DNA of 23,889 nt, from contig JAZOPZ010000002.1 of assembly GCA_045655805.1 (NCBI GenBank), positions 1 to 23,889 of the forward strand, read 5' to 3'. The notes beneath the pieces were generated by a model. The model did no database searches and had not been told where the DNA came from. It saw only the letters and a program-made list of their open reading frames with translations. Position numbers and translations under genes: made by a program. The DNA comes from UBA11475 sp045655805. GTDB taxonomy: Bacteria > Bacillota > Clostridia > Christensenellales > Borkfalkiaceae. This document shows positions 17,001-23,889 of the stretch, in pieces (position 1 is the first letter of the stretch; each line of letters begins with the position of its first letter).

Positions 17001-17029
17001 AAAAAAGGGACCAACCGGTCCCATTTTTT
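17001..17029 (-). terminator. Intrinsic terminator of the lipoprotein/membrane-protein operon
   Basis: 6-bp GC-rich stem GGGACC (17007-17012) with GGTCCC (17017-17022), AACC loop, flanked by A6 and T6. It follows the membrane-protein stop codon on the minus strand. Confidence 0.87.
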
Positions 17030-17034
17030 ACTAA

Positions 17035-17754
17035 TTAAACTATAGGTTTTTCGTCAGAAGTTTCAGCAGGTTTTTCCTCTACAACTTCATTAACGTCAAC
17101 AACAGTTGATTCAGGAGTAACTACTTCTGCGTCACCTTCAGGTAAAACAACCGCGGTTTCAACAATCTCCTTTTTCTTCTTGAAAGAGTTAGGTGAAAAA
17201 CGTGGTTCCGTACCAGGTCTTCTATTGTAACCGTCTTTAAAGAAAATCTTAAACACAACGAAAGCAATCACACAAACTACCACAGAAATCCAAGGAATAA
17301 AACCAAAACTGTAGTCAACGATGTTAGGAATTTCTTTAGATAATTGAATAACCCTTGACATTATGTGAAGTGGTGAGAAAATAACCATTATAAGAGCAAT
17401 TACGTAGCAAATATCAATCATAATGAGTGACTTTTTGAAAGCGCCTTGACGAGAAGACAAAGTACCCAATGCGATAGATAAAAACATAATACCCATAACA
17501 ACTAAAAGGATAAAGTTAGTCGTTGCAGAAACGGTATAGAAATCGTAAAGATAATCGGTAGGAGCGCCAAAAAATTCCAAAAGACCGTAACCACTATAAT
17601 GTGCAACGATATGTTCGCCACCTTCAACCTTTGCGTTAATTCTTTCAACGAAAGCATAATTACCAGTAAGACAAATAAGTGCAACGGCAATAAAAATTAA
17701 AGTAACAACGTAGCAAACGCCAGCGTGAAATTCTACTCTTTTTTCTTTTAACAT
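17035..17754 (-). CDS. Four-helix membrane protein of unknown function
   Basis: 239 residues. Four hydrophobic segments lie at about residues 13-30, 78-99, 109-130 and 148-170, with an extracellular or loop stretch (~31-77) rich in aromatic and Gly residues. A basic stretch (FFKDGYNRRPG, FKKKKE) follows the last helix. The tail (~195-239) is acidic, rich in Val, Glu and Pro (for example VEEKPAETSDEKP). By the positive-inside rule the tail is probably cytoplasmic. I recognise no catalytic motif or known family. It starts 13 nt after the lipoprotein gene with a GGGGGC ribosome binding site and precedes a terminator, so the two are likely one operon and may act together at the membrane. Confidence 0.8.
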   Translation of the reverse strand: MLKEKRVEFHAGVCYVVTLIFIAVALICLTGNYAFVERINAKVEGGEHIVAHYSGYGLLEFFGAPTDYLYDFYTVSATTNFILLVVMGIMFLSIALGTLSSRQGAFKKSLIMIDICYVIALIMVIFSPLHIMSRVIQLSKEIPNIVDYSFGFIPWISVVVCVIAFVVFKIFFKDGYNRRPGTEPRFSPNSFKKKKEIVETAVVLPEGDAEVVTPESTVVDVNEVVEEKPAETSDEKPIV

Positions 17755-17767
17755 ATGTTATGCCCCC

Positions 17768-18178
17768 TTATTTCGTAGCACCACAAACACATTTACCATC
17801 CTTACCGTAAACGTGTGGAGCCTTACCTTGATTATAATAAGCAACGTATTCTTCAAACGATGCAAAAACAGGGTGATCCGCATCGCCTTCAGTTTGTAAA
17901 TAAACGCCTATATTTTTAGCATATTCTTCAGGATTATTCCAGTGAACAGGGATATATAAACCCTTTTCGCGAATGTTATCAATAAACGCTTGTTGACTAT
18001 AAAGTTGCTTATTCACGTCAACTTTAAGGTCACAATGGTCGCATTCAAGCCAATGGCAAGTTGCATCGCTTTTCCATACTAAAGTGCTTTCGTGGTCGTC
18101 TTTTGCGCAACCTGCAAACCCTACTAAAGTGCAGAACAAAAGCATAACCGATAAAGCAAGAGTTATAAACTTTTTCAT
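17768..18178 (-). CDS. Small lipoprotein with Cys/His motif, unknown function
   Basis: 136 residues with a lipoprotein signal: MKKF, a hydrophobic core, and lipobox FAGC (lipidated Cys24). The mature part contains W-x-x-D-A-T-CHWLECDHC (about residues 35-49), resembling the HWxxCxxC modules seen in Clostridia surface proteins, and ends in KCVCGA (129-133). The spaced Cys and His residues could bind a metal or form disulfides. The middle is Tyr/Asn-rich without a recognised fold. It has a consensus promoter, a 5' leader with repeats, and AGGAGAAGGG as ribosome binding site. It is upstream of the four-helix membrane protein, with which it probably forms an operon. Confidence 0.82.
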   Translation of the reverse strand: MKKFITLALSVMLLFCTLVGFAGCAKDDHESTLVWKSDATCHWLECDHCDLKVDVNKQLYSQQAFIDNIREKGLYIPVHWNNPEEYAKNIGVYLQTEGDADHPVFASFEEYVAYYNQGKAPHVYGKDGKCVCGATK

Positions 18179-18190
18179 TACCCTTCTCCT

Positions 18191-18222
18191 ATAAGTTTCA
18201 AAAAGAAATAAGTTTCAAAAAG
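18191..18222 (-). repeat. Two 15-nt direct repeats in the lipoprotein leader
   Basis: CTTTTTGAAACTTAT occurs twice exactly (18191-18205 and 18208-18222) with a 17-nt period, between the promoter and the ribosome binding site. The distal copy directly follows a GC-rich sequence (18223-18243, GCGCG...CGCGC) that can form a hairpin, giving a terminator-like hairpin plus U5. This could be an attenuator or a slippage duplication. Confidence 0.6.
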
Positions 18223-18256
18223 CGCGCACGCATATTACGCGCATTTTATATAAAAT

Positions 18257-18285
18257 ATTATACAATCACTTTTTATAATTGTCAA
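18257..18285 (-). promoter_or_regulatory. Sigma-A promoter of the lipoprotein operon
   Basis: Perfect consensus: TTGACA (18280-18285), 17-nt spacer, TATAAT (18257-18262). A 14-bp palindrome ATTTTATATAAAAT (18243-18256) follows at the expected start point. Confidence 0.85.
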
Positions 18286-18348
18286 TACTTTTACAATAAA
18301 TAAAATTCCTCTTTTTTGCTTTTTTACTTTTACCTAGGTTATTATTGT

Positions 18349-18386
18349 CAAAAAAACACAAACGCGCCACTTTAAAGTGACGCGTT
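18349..18386 (-). terminator. Intrinsic terminator of valS
   Basis: Long hairpin AACGCGtCACTTT / AAAGTGgCGCGTT (18361-18386, one mismatch) six bases after the valS stop, followed on the minus strand by TGTGTTTTTTT. Confidence 0.85.
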
Positions 18387-18392
18387 ATAATA

Positions 18393-21023
18393 TTATTCAG
18401 CCTCAAGTTCAGCAATTTCCTTGATAAGTTTTTTGCGCATATCCAAGTATTTGTCGAGTTTTGCTCTTTCGGCATCAACTAGGTTTTTAGGTGCTTTATC
18501 GAGGAACCCTTTGTTCATCAACTTGCCGTTTGCCCTCTTAATTTCACTTTCAACGCCGTCAAGTTCGCCTTTAAGACGTTTAATTTCCGCTTGAGTATCA
18601 ATAAGTTCGCCCATTGGAACGTAAAGTTCAGCAGAGGATAGAACTGCAGAAATAGTCTTTTCTTTAAGTTCAGACTTGTCTTTAATTACGGTAATACCCG
18701 CAACACCTGCTAATTTCTCAACGTAAATCGAACCCTTTTTAATAGCGTTTGCGTTTTCACTTAACACGTAAAGAGGAACTTTTTTAGAAGGCGCAGCCCC
18801 AACGTTAACCTTGATAGTTCTAACAGCCTTTATAATTTCCTTGATAGGCTCAATATCTTTTACGGCCTTTGGATAATTGCCCTTTGAATTATATCTTGGA
18901 AATTCTTCCACCATAATCGAACCGTTAACACCAGGAATATTTTGATAAATTTCTTCGGTTACAAACGGCACGAACGGATGTAAAAGTTTGAGCATTTCTT
19001 TGAGAACGTGTACGAGTACGCTAACGGTATAATTTCTCTTATCTTCATCTTCGCCGTATAAAACAGGCTTGGTAAGTTCAATATACCAGTCGCAGAAATC
19101 GTTCCAAACGAAGTCGTAAAGTTTAGCACAAGCAATACCGAGTTCGTATTTTTCCATATTAACGGTAACTTCTCTAACTGCCTTGTTGAGTTTAGATAAA
19201 ATCCATTTATCGGCAGAATTTAACTTACACTCTTCAATAGGGAGAATATCCTTGCCTTCAGCGTTCATCAATACGAATCTCGACGCGTTCCAAATCTTGT
19301 TCATAAAGTTACGAGAACCTTCTAACTTTTCGTCGGAGAATCTCGTATCGCTACCAGGTGCAATACCGTTGATCAATGAGAAACGTAAAGTATCAGCGCC
19401 ATACTTTTCGATAATAACAAGTGGATCGATACCGTTACCTAACGACTTACTCATCTTTCTACCTTGAGCGTCACGAACGATACCGTGTATCATAACGTCT
19501 TTGAACGGAATTCTATTCATATGTTCTACGCCGGAGAAAATCATTCTCGCAACCCAGAAGAAAATAATATCGTAAGCAGTAACTAAAACGTCGGTCGGAT
19601 AGAAATATTCCAAATCCTTGGTTTTGTTAGGATAACCAAGCGTAGAGAACGGCCAGAGCGCTGACGAGAACCACGTATCAAGCACGTCTTCATCTTGTTT
19701 AATATTGTGCGAACCACACTTTTTACATACGGTTATACCCTTTTTAGAAACCATAAGTTCGCCACAATCTTGGCAATAGAATGCAGGTATTCTATGCCCC
19801 CACCAAAGTTGACGAGAAATACACCAATCCCTAATATTTTCCATCCAGTTATAGTAAATTTTACTAAATCTTTGTGGGATAAACTTAATTTTCTTATTTT
19901 TAACAACGTCAACGGCAGGTTTTGCGAGTGGTTCCATTTTAACGAACCATTGTTTAGAAACAGTCGCCTCAACAGTTGCGTGACATCTATAACAATGCCC
20001 TACGTTATGGTGAAGTGGTTCAGTCTTAACGAGCGCACCTAGAGCCACTAATTTATCAACGATAACCGAACGATATTTAAGCGAATCCATTCCCTCGCCA
20101 TCGCCAGCCAAAGGCCCCATAGTGCCGTCGTCGTTGATAACCTTGATAACCTCAAGATTATGTCTTAAACCAACTTCGAAGTCGTTAGGGTCGTGAGCAG
20201 GCGTAATTTTAACTGCTCCCGTACCGAATTCTTTCTCAACGTATTCGTCAGCAATAACCGGAATTTCTTTATTAAGAACAGGTAAAATAAGAGTTTTACC
20301 TACTAGATGTTTGTATCTATTATCGTCAGGATGAACGGCAACGGCAGTATCACCGAGCATAGTTTCAGGTCTAGAAGTAGCAACGGTAACGAATTCGTCA
20401 GAATCTTTAACTTGATACTTAATATGCCAAAGGAAAGAATCCTCTTCTTCATATTCAACTTCAGCGTCAGACAAAGCAGTTTTACAATGTGGACACCAGT
20501 TAATAATTCTATCTCCACGATAAATAAGCCCTTTATTGTAAAGGTTTACGAAAACCTCCTTAACGGCTTTTGAGCATTTGTCGTCCATAGTGAAAGCAAG
20601 TCGTGACCAATCGCAAGAAGACCCCAACTTTTTAAGTTGTTCAACTATTCTACCACCGTAAGTTTCCTTCCAAGCCCAAGCGCGTTCAAGGAACCCGTCC
20701 CTACCGACGTCGTTTTTAGTAAGGCCTTCTTTAGCCATTTGTTCAACGATTTTAACTTCTGTAGCAATTGACGCGTGGTCAGTACCAGGAAGCCATAATG
20801 CAGAATAGCCTTGCATCCTTTTAAATCTAATAATAGTATCTTGCAAGGTGTTATTAAGCGCGTGCCCCATATGAAGTTGCCCAGTAATATTTGGCGGTGG
20901 AATAACGATGGTAAAAGGAAGTTTAGACGGGTCAACTTTTGCTTTAAAATACCCTTCTCTTTCCCAATCTTTATAAATCTTATCTTCGAATTCTATCGGA
21001 TTATAGGTTTTAGACATTTCCAT
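18393..21023 (-). CDS. valS: Valyl-tRNA synthetase
   Basis: Class I synthetase that charges tRNA-Val and edits threonine. From the chosen start it has 876 residues, the usual length. Seen: HMGH (51-54, HIGH motif) after PPPNITGQL, KMSKS (523-527), and CP1 editing-domain elements (TSRPETMLGDTAVAV, 217-230; HDPNDFEVG, 277-285). Four CxxC pairs (177/180, 344/347, 417/420, 433/436) are likely zinc sites. The C-terminus is a coiled-coil arm from ~810 (AEIKRLKGELDGVESEIKRA). The frame extends 10 codons upstream to a TTG, but the ATG at 21021-21023 has AAGGAG 9 nt before it and suits the family start. It is transcribed alone and has no T-box leader. Confidence 0.97.
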   Translation of the reverse strand: MEMSKTYNPIEFEDKIYKDWEREGYFKAKVDPSKLPFTIVIPPPNITGQLHMGHALNNTLQDTIIRFKRMQGYSALWLPGTDHASIATEVKIVEQMAKEGLTKNDVGRDGFLERAWAWKETYGGRIVEQLKKLGSSCDWSRLAFTMDDKCSKAVKEVFVNLYNKGLIYRGDRIINWCPHCKTALSDAEVEYEEEDSFLWHIKYQVKDSDEFVTVATSRPETMLGDTAVAVHPDDNRYKHLVGKTLILPVLNKEIPVIADEYVEKEFGTGAVKITPAHDPNDFEVGLRHNLEVIKVINDDGTMGPLAGDGEGMDSLKYRSVIVDKLVALGALVKTEPLHHNVGHCYRCHATVEATVSKQWFVKMEPLAKPAVDVVKNKKIKFIPQRFSKIYYNWMENIRDWCISRQLWWGHRIPAFYCQDCGELMVSKKGITVCKKCGSHNIKQDEDVLDTWFSSALWPFSTLGYPNKTKDLEYFYPTDVLVTAYDIIFFWVARMIFSGVEHMNRIPFKDVMIHGIVRDAQGRKMSKSLGNGIDPLVIIEKYGADTLRFSLINGIAPGSDTRFSDEKLEGSRNFMNKIWNASRFVLMNAEGKDILPIEECKLNSADKWILSKLNKAVREVTVNMEKYELGIACAKLYDFVWNDFCDWYIELTKPVLYGEDEDKRNYTVSVLVHVLKEMLKLLHPFVPFVTEEIYQNIPGVNGSIMVEEFPRYNSKGNYPKAVKDIEPIKEIIKAVRTIKVNVGAAPSKKVPLYVLSENANAIKKGSIYVEKLAGVAGITVIKDKSELKEKTISAVLSSAELYVPMGELIDTQAEIKRLKGELDGVESEIKRANGKLMNKGFLDKAPKNLVDAERAKLDKYLDMRKKLIKEIAELEAE

Positions 21024-21164
21024 AACCACAATCTCCTTAAGTAAATAGTACAAACGTGGACTTTCATTTTAAACTATTTAAGAACTATTGTCAAGCATAA
21101 TAAGATTAAACAAATATAATTTTGTTTGCATAAATATGTATAAATACAAAAAAAGGAGAAATGT
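21024..21164. promoter_or_regulatory. Divergent promoter region between valS and the second ABC importer
   Basis: On the minus strand, TTGACA (21089-21094), a 17-nt spacer and TAAAAT (21066-21071) form the valS promoter, about 45 nt before its ATG. On the plus strand, TATAAT (21115-21120) is a possible -10 for the importer; the only -35-like match, TTGTCA (21088-21093), is 21 nt away, too far for a normal promoter. The plus-strand leader is short and shows no strong structure. Confidence 0.6.
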
Positions 21165-22145
21165 ATGAAAAAAACAATCACGCTTATTTTAGCCTGTCTT
21201 ATAGCAGTATTGCCCCTAACGGCTTGCAAAAAAGATAAGACTAACGTAATTGAACTAAACGAAGTAACCCACTCGGTATTCTACGCGCCGTTATACGTGG
21301 CAATCGAACAAGGTTATTTTAAAGAAGAAAACATAGAAATTTCACTCACGAACGGTGGTGGCGCAGACAAAGTAATGACGGCGTTAATTTCAGGTAGCGC
21401 ACAAATAGGGCTAATGGGCCCTGAAACGGTAGTTTACGTGCACAATCAAGGCAAAAAAGATGCGCCCAAAGTATTTGCCCAACTAACTCAAAAGGACGGT
21501 GCTTTTTTAGTTTCTCGAACGAACGAGCAAAACTTCACGTTTGAAAACTTGCGTGGCAAAGATATTTTGGCAGGGCGTGAAGGCGGTATGCCTGCAATGA
21601 GTTTTGAATACGCCCTATACGAACACGGTATGGTGCGTGGCAGAGACTACACTTTTAATTTTGGCGTCCAATACAACCTAATGACTTCGGCGTTTGAAAG
21701 TGGTACTTCAGATTATTGCACGATGTTTGAACCAGGCGCAACCACTTATCAAAAAGCAGGCAAAGGCTACGTAGTAGCCTCTATGGGTGAATTTTCGGGC
21801 GAAATTCCCTACACTTCATTTATCGCAAACGACGATTATATGAAGAAAAATCCCGACACCATTAAAGGCTTTATAAGAGCGCTTAAAAAAGGCATTGATT
21901 ATATTAAAAACCACACCGACGGCGAAGTTGCCAACGCGTTAAAAGGTCAATTTTCAACCGATAGTTTAGAAAGTTTAACTTCATCGATAGCAAGTTATCG
22001 AAACATAAACGCTTGGAGAGACGACCTAGTACCAACAGAAACGTCGTTCAACCGTTTGCAAGACGTAATGGCGTTTGCCGGTGAACTACCAGCAAGAGTT
22101 GCCTACGGTGATTTAGTCGACTTAACTTACCTACAAGCAGTATAA
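21165..22145 (+). CDS. ABC importer substrate-binding lipoprotein, NMT1/THI5-like
   Basis: 326-residue extracytoplasmic binding protein. The signal is MKKTIT, a hydrophobic core and lipobox LTAC (lipidated Cys21). The mature part is a standard NMT1/THI5/SsuA-like fold: HSVFYAPLYVAIEQGYFKEE near the start, NGGGADKVMTALISGSAQIGLMGPE (~63-87) in the ligand region, and the AGREGGMPAMSFEYAL turn after it. The protein is closer to the classic family form than the binding protein of the first importer. An AAAGGAG ribosome binding site precedes the ATG. It opens a three-gene importer operon; sulfonate, nitrate, thiamine precursor or another small molecule are all possible ligands. Confidence 0.93.
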   Translation: MKKTITLILACLIAVLPLTACKKDKTNVIELNEVTHSVFYAPLYVAIEQGYFKEENIEISLTNGGGADKVMTALISGSAQIGLMGPETVVYVHNQGKKDAPKVFAQLTQKDGAFLVSRTNEQNFTFENLRGKDILAGREGGMPAMSFEYALYEHGMVRGRDYTFNFGVQYNLMTSAFESGTSDYCTMFEPGATTYQKAGKGYVVASMGEFSGEIPYTSFIANDDYMKKNPDTIKGFIRALKKGIDYIKNHTDGEVANALKGQFSTDSLESLTSSIASYRNINAWRDDLVPTETSFNRLQDVMAFAGELPARVAYGDLVDLTYLQAV

Positions 22146-22178
22146 AACAAGACAAATTTTTTACGTCGGAGAAAACTT

Positions 22179-22943
22179 ATGGATACACTTTTACAAATAA
22201 AAAACGTAAAGCACTTATACCACACTCCTACTGGTGAAACGCTCGCTGTAAAAGGCTTAAATTTCACCGTAAATAAAGGCGAATTTATTTCGATAATCGG
22301 GCCGTCGGGCTGTGGAAAAACCACCGTGCTATCATTAATCGCAGGGCTATTAACAGCAACGGACGGCGAAATTTTACTAGAAAATCAGCCCGTAAAAGCA
22401 GGTAGCAACGACCTTGGTTATATGTTGCAAAAGGACCATCTTTTCTCGTGGCGAACGATAGAAAAAAACGTAACGCTCCCGTTAGAAATTAAAAAACTCA
22501 ACTCAAAAGAAAACAAAGACTATGGTATCGGACTTTTAAAAAAATACGGCTTGGGTGATTTTCTAAAAAGTTATCCGAACGAACTTTCCGGTGGTATGCG
22601 ACAACGCGTTGCTCTAATCAGAACGCTTGTTTCACGCCCAAAACTTTTACTGCTAGACGAACCGTTTTCAGCGCTTGATTATCAAACTAGATTAAACGTA
22701 GCCGAAGACGTACACACGATAATAAAAGGTGAAAATCAAACGGCCATTTTAGTCACCCATGACATAAGCGAGGCGATATCGCTATCTGATAGAATTTTAG
22801 TCCTTACAAAACGCCCCTGCTCCGTCAAAAACGAACACGTCGTTTCTTTAAGAGCAAACACACCTTTAAAACGACGTGAACTATCAGACTTTTCCAAATG
22901 GTTTGAAATACTTTACAAGGAAGTAAAAACTAATGAAAAATGA
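22179..22943 (+). CDS. ABC importer ATPase, SsuB/TauB-like
   Basis: 254-residue ATPase of the second importer. Walker A GPSGCGKTT (41-49), Q-loop Gln84, signature LSGGMRQRV (136-144), Walker B LLLLDEPF (156-163), D-loop SALD and switch His194 (VTHDISEA) are all canonical, unlike the altered signature in the first importer. The GGAGAA ribosome binding site lies just upstream of the ATG. The gene overlaps the permease gene by 11 nt. Confidence 0.95.
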   Translation: MDTLLQIKNVKHLYHTPTGETLAVKGLNFTVNKGEFISIIGPSGCGKTTVLSLIAGLLTATDGEILLENQPVKAGSNDLGYMLQKDHLFSWRTIEKNVTLPLEIKKLNSKENKDYGIGLLKKYGLGDFLKSYPNELSGGMRQRVALIRTLVSRPKLLLLDEPFSALDYQTRLNVAEDVHTIIKGENQTAILVTHDISEAISLSDRILVLTKRPCSVKNEHVVSLRANTPLKRRELSDFSKWFEILYKEVKTNEK

Positions 22944-23736
22944 TAAAAATTTCTCGCATGAACACCTTTTATATCTCAAAAAAAGAAAGCAGGAAAAAGC
23001 GCTTATTTATCTGTTTAGAACGCTAATTTTAGTGGTGTTTTTAGCCGTTTGGGAACTACTTGCAAGGCTAAATATTATAGACGGTTTTATAAGTAGTTAC
23101 CCGTCTGAAATCGTCGTAACTACCATCTCTCTTTTCAAGGAAAGTAACCTACTATATCATATCAAAATCACCTTGTGGGAAACCTTTTTAGGCTTCTTTA
23201 TATCGGTACTTTTTGGATATATTATAGCGCTTTTATTGTGGTGGTCGGAGCGTTTACGAAATGTTTTCGAGCCGTATATAGTGGTTTTAAATAGCCTTCC
23301 CAAAATAGCGCTAGGACCTATAATTATAATTTGGTTCGGAAGTGGTCAAAAAGCCATAATAGCAATGGCAGTACTAATAAGCATAATAGTCTGCATATTG
23401 ACTATGTTAGGTGGTTTTTTAGAAACCGACCAAGAAAAAATACTACTCATGCGTACTTTTGGCGCAAATAAACTACAAATAATGTTGAAACTTATTATTC
23501 CAAGCACGATACCCTGCTTTGTAAATATGTTAAAAATCTCGCTAGGAATGGCTTGGATAGGCTCAATTATGGGCGAATATCTAGTTTCAAAAGCAGGACT
23601 TGGATATTTAATAGTTTACGGTGGTCAGGTATTTAAATTAGACCTAGTAATGTCTGCAACCGTGGTGTTGCTATTACTTTCAGGCGTAATGTACGCAATA
23701 ATAGCCCTTGCCGAAAAACTTTTAATTAAAAACTAA
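22933..23736 (+). CDS. ABC importer permease, BinPDT (SsuC/TauC-like)
   Basis: 267-residue membrane subunit with a basic N-terminus (YLKKRKQEKA) and about six hydrophobic helices, the first at ~27-45. The EAA-type coupling loop lies in MRTFGANKLQIMLKLIIPSTIP. It has AAGGAAG as ribosome binding site within the end of the ATPase gene, with an 11-nt overlap, so translation is probably coupled. It completes the operon before a strong terminator. Confidence 0.94.
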   Translation: MKNDKNFSHEHLLYLKKRKQEKALIYLFRTLILVVFLAVWELLARLNIIDGFISSYPSEIVVTTISLFKESNLLYHIKITLWETFLGFFISVLFGYIIALLLWWSERLRNVFEPYIVVLNSLPKIALGPIIIIWFGSGQKAIIAMAVLISIIVCILTMLGGFLETDQEKILLMRTFGANKLQIMLKLIIPSTIPCFVNMLKISLGMAWIGSIMGEYLVSKAGLGYLIVYGGQVFKLDLVMSATVVLLLLSGVMYAIIALAEKLLIKN

Positions 23737-23759
23737 AAAATAACATTACAAATAAATAT

Positions 23760-23788
23760 CCCCACGTCAAACGTGGGGTTTTTCTTTT
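23760..23788 (+). terminator. Intrinsic terminator of the second ABC importer operon
   Basis: 8-bp stem CCCCACGT (23760-23767) with ACGTGGGG (23771-23778), CAA loop, followed by TTTTTCTTTT on the plus strand. The minus strand has no good U-tract. Confidence 0.92.
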
Positions 23789-23889
23789 ACGGGTAAAACC
23801 CTACGCTACCAGCCACCCTTGAGCAAGGGTATTGAGGTCTGCCATTTGCATTTACTTAAACGGACTTTCTGGATAATCTATCCGTAGTT
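23786..23889 (-). ncRNA. Possible 3' part of a structured RNA (6S-like?), cut by the window edge
   Basis: There is no reading frame after the terminator, but the last ~100 nt are unusually rich in local pairing. Read on the minus strand: hairpin GGATA-GAT-TATCC; then CAGACC and GGCTG enclosing the hairpin ACCCTT-GCTC-AAGGGT (23815-23830); then GGTAGCGTAGGG and a small GGG-TTTTA-CCC hairpin. The hairpin followed by GGCTGG-TAGCG loosely recalls the 3' side of 6S RNA, but the 5' half is outside the window. Strand and identity are uncertain. Confidence 0.25.

Noticed and set aside
21088..21120. Normal sigma-A promoter for the plus-strand importer (TTGTCA and TATAAT)
   Set aside because: The spacer is 21 nt, well outside 16-18, and TTGTCA is the complement of the valS -35. 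Only the -10 is kept as possible.
23736..23889. RNase P RNA fragment, from AGAAAGTCC on the minus strand
   Set aside because: Only this short word matches the conserved GAGGAAAGUCC; the several hundred nucleotides that should follow are replaced by a terminator and a coding gene.

Overview
The window looks like a chromosomal segment from an AT-rich, low-GC Gram-positive bacterium of the Clostridia (Bacillota), probably an uncultured relative of gut commensals. The basis is the lipobox-bearing binding proteins, an FtsY without a long acidic N-terminal domain, the rnc-smc-ftsY order, strong sigma-A promoters (TTGACA, 17 bp, TATAAT), and short A-rich/U-rich intrinsic terminators. TAA and TGA both act as stops, so the code is ordinary; TTG starts are used for smc and probably ftsK. 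No rRNA, tRNA, CRISPR, phage or insertion sequence was seen.

Layout, from position 1. (a) 1-3023, minus: the membrane and motor parts of an FtsK/SpoIIIE DNA translocase whose C-terminal end lies outside the window. (b) 3164-5537, minus: a three-gene ABC importer operon of the nitrate/taurine/NMT1 type (binding lipoprotein, permease, ATPase), preceded by a consensus promoter, an operator-like palindrome and a leader RNA with two mutually exclusive long helices that would hide or free the ribosome binding site. I could not match this leader to a riboswitch class I know; it is the best candidate here for something undescribed. (c) 5723-7084, minus: glmM with its own extended -10 promoter. (d) 7190-7720, minus: a small leucine-rich-repeat gene broken by one in-frame TAA. 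(e) 7850-16769, minus: a probable operon asnS, plsX, rnc, smc, ftsY and a DUF2974/Mbeg1-like hydrolase. It joins asparaginyl-tRNA charging, phospholipid acyl transfer, double-stranded RNA processing, chromosome condensation and membrane protein targeting. (f) 17035-18178, minus: an uncharacterised lipoprotein plus four-helix membrane protein pair. (g) 18393-21023, minus: valS. (h) 21165-23736, plus: a second NMT1/TauT-type ABC importer operon (binding lipoprotein, ATPase, permease), divergent from valS. (i) 23786-23889: a hairpin-rich non-coding stretch at the window edge that may be part of a structured RNA.

Most of the window is core housekeeping. The accessory-looking parts are the two small-molecule importers, the broken repeat gene, the orphan lipoprotein/membrane pair and the edge RNA. 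Other points for a second look are a Ser in place of a normally conserved metal-binding Asp in RNase III, and an altered signature motif (LSKGM) in the first importer ATPase.
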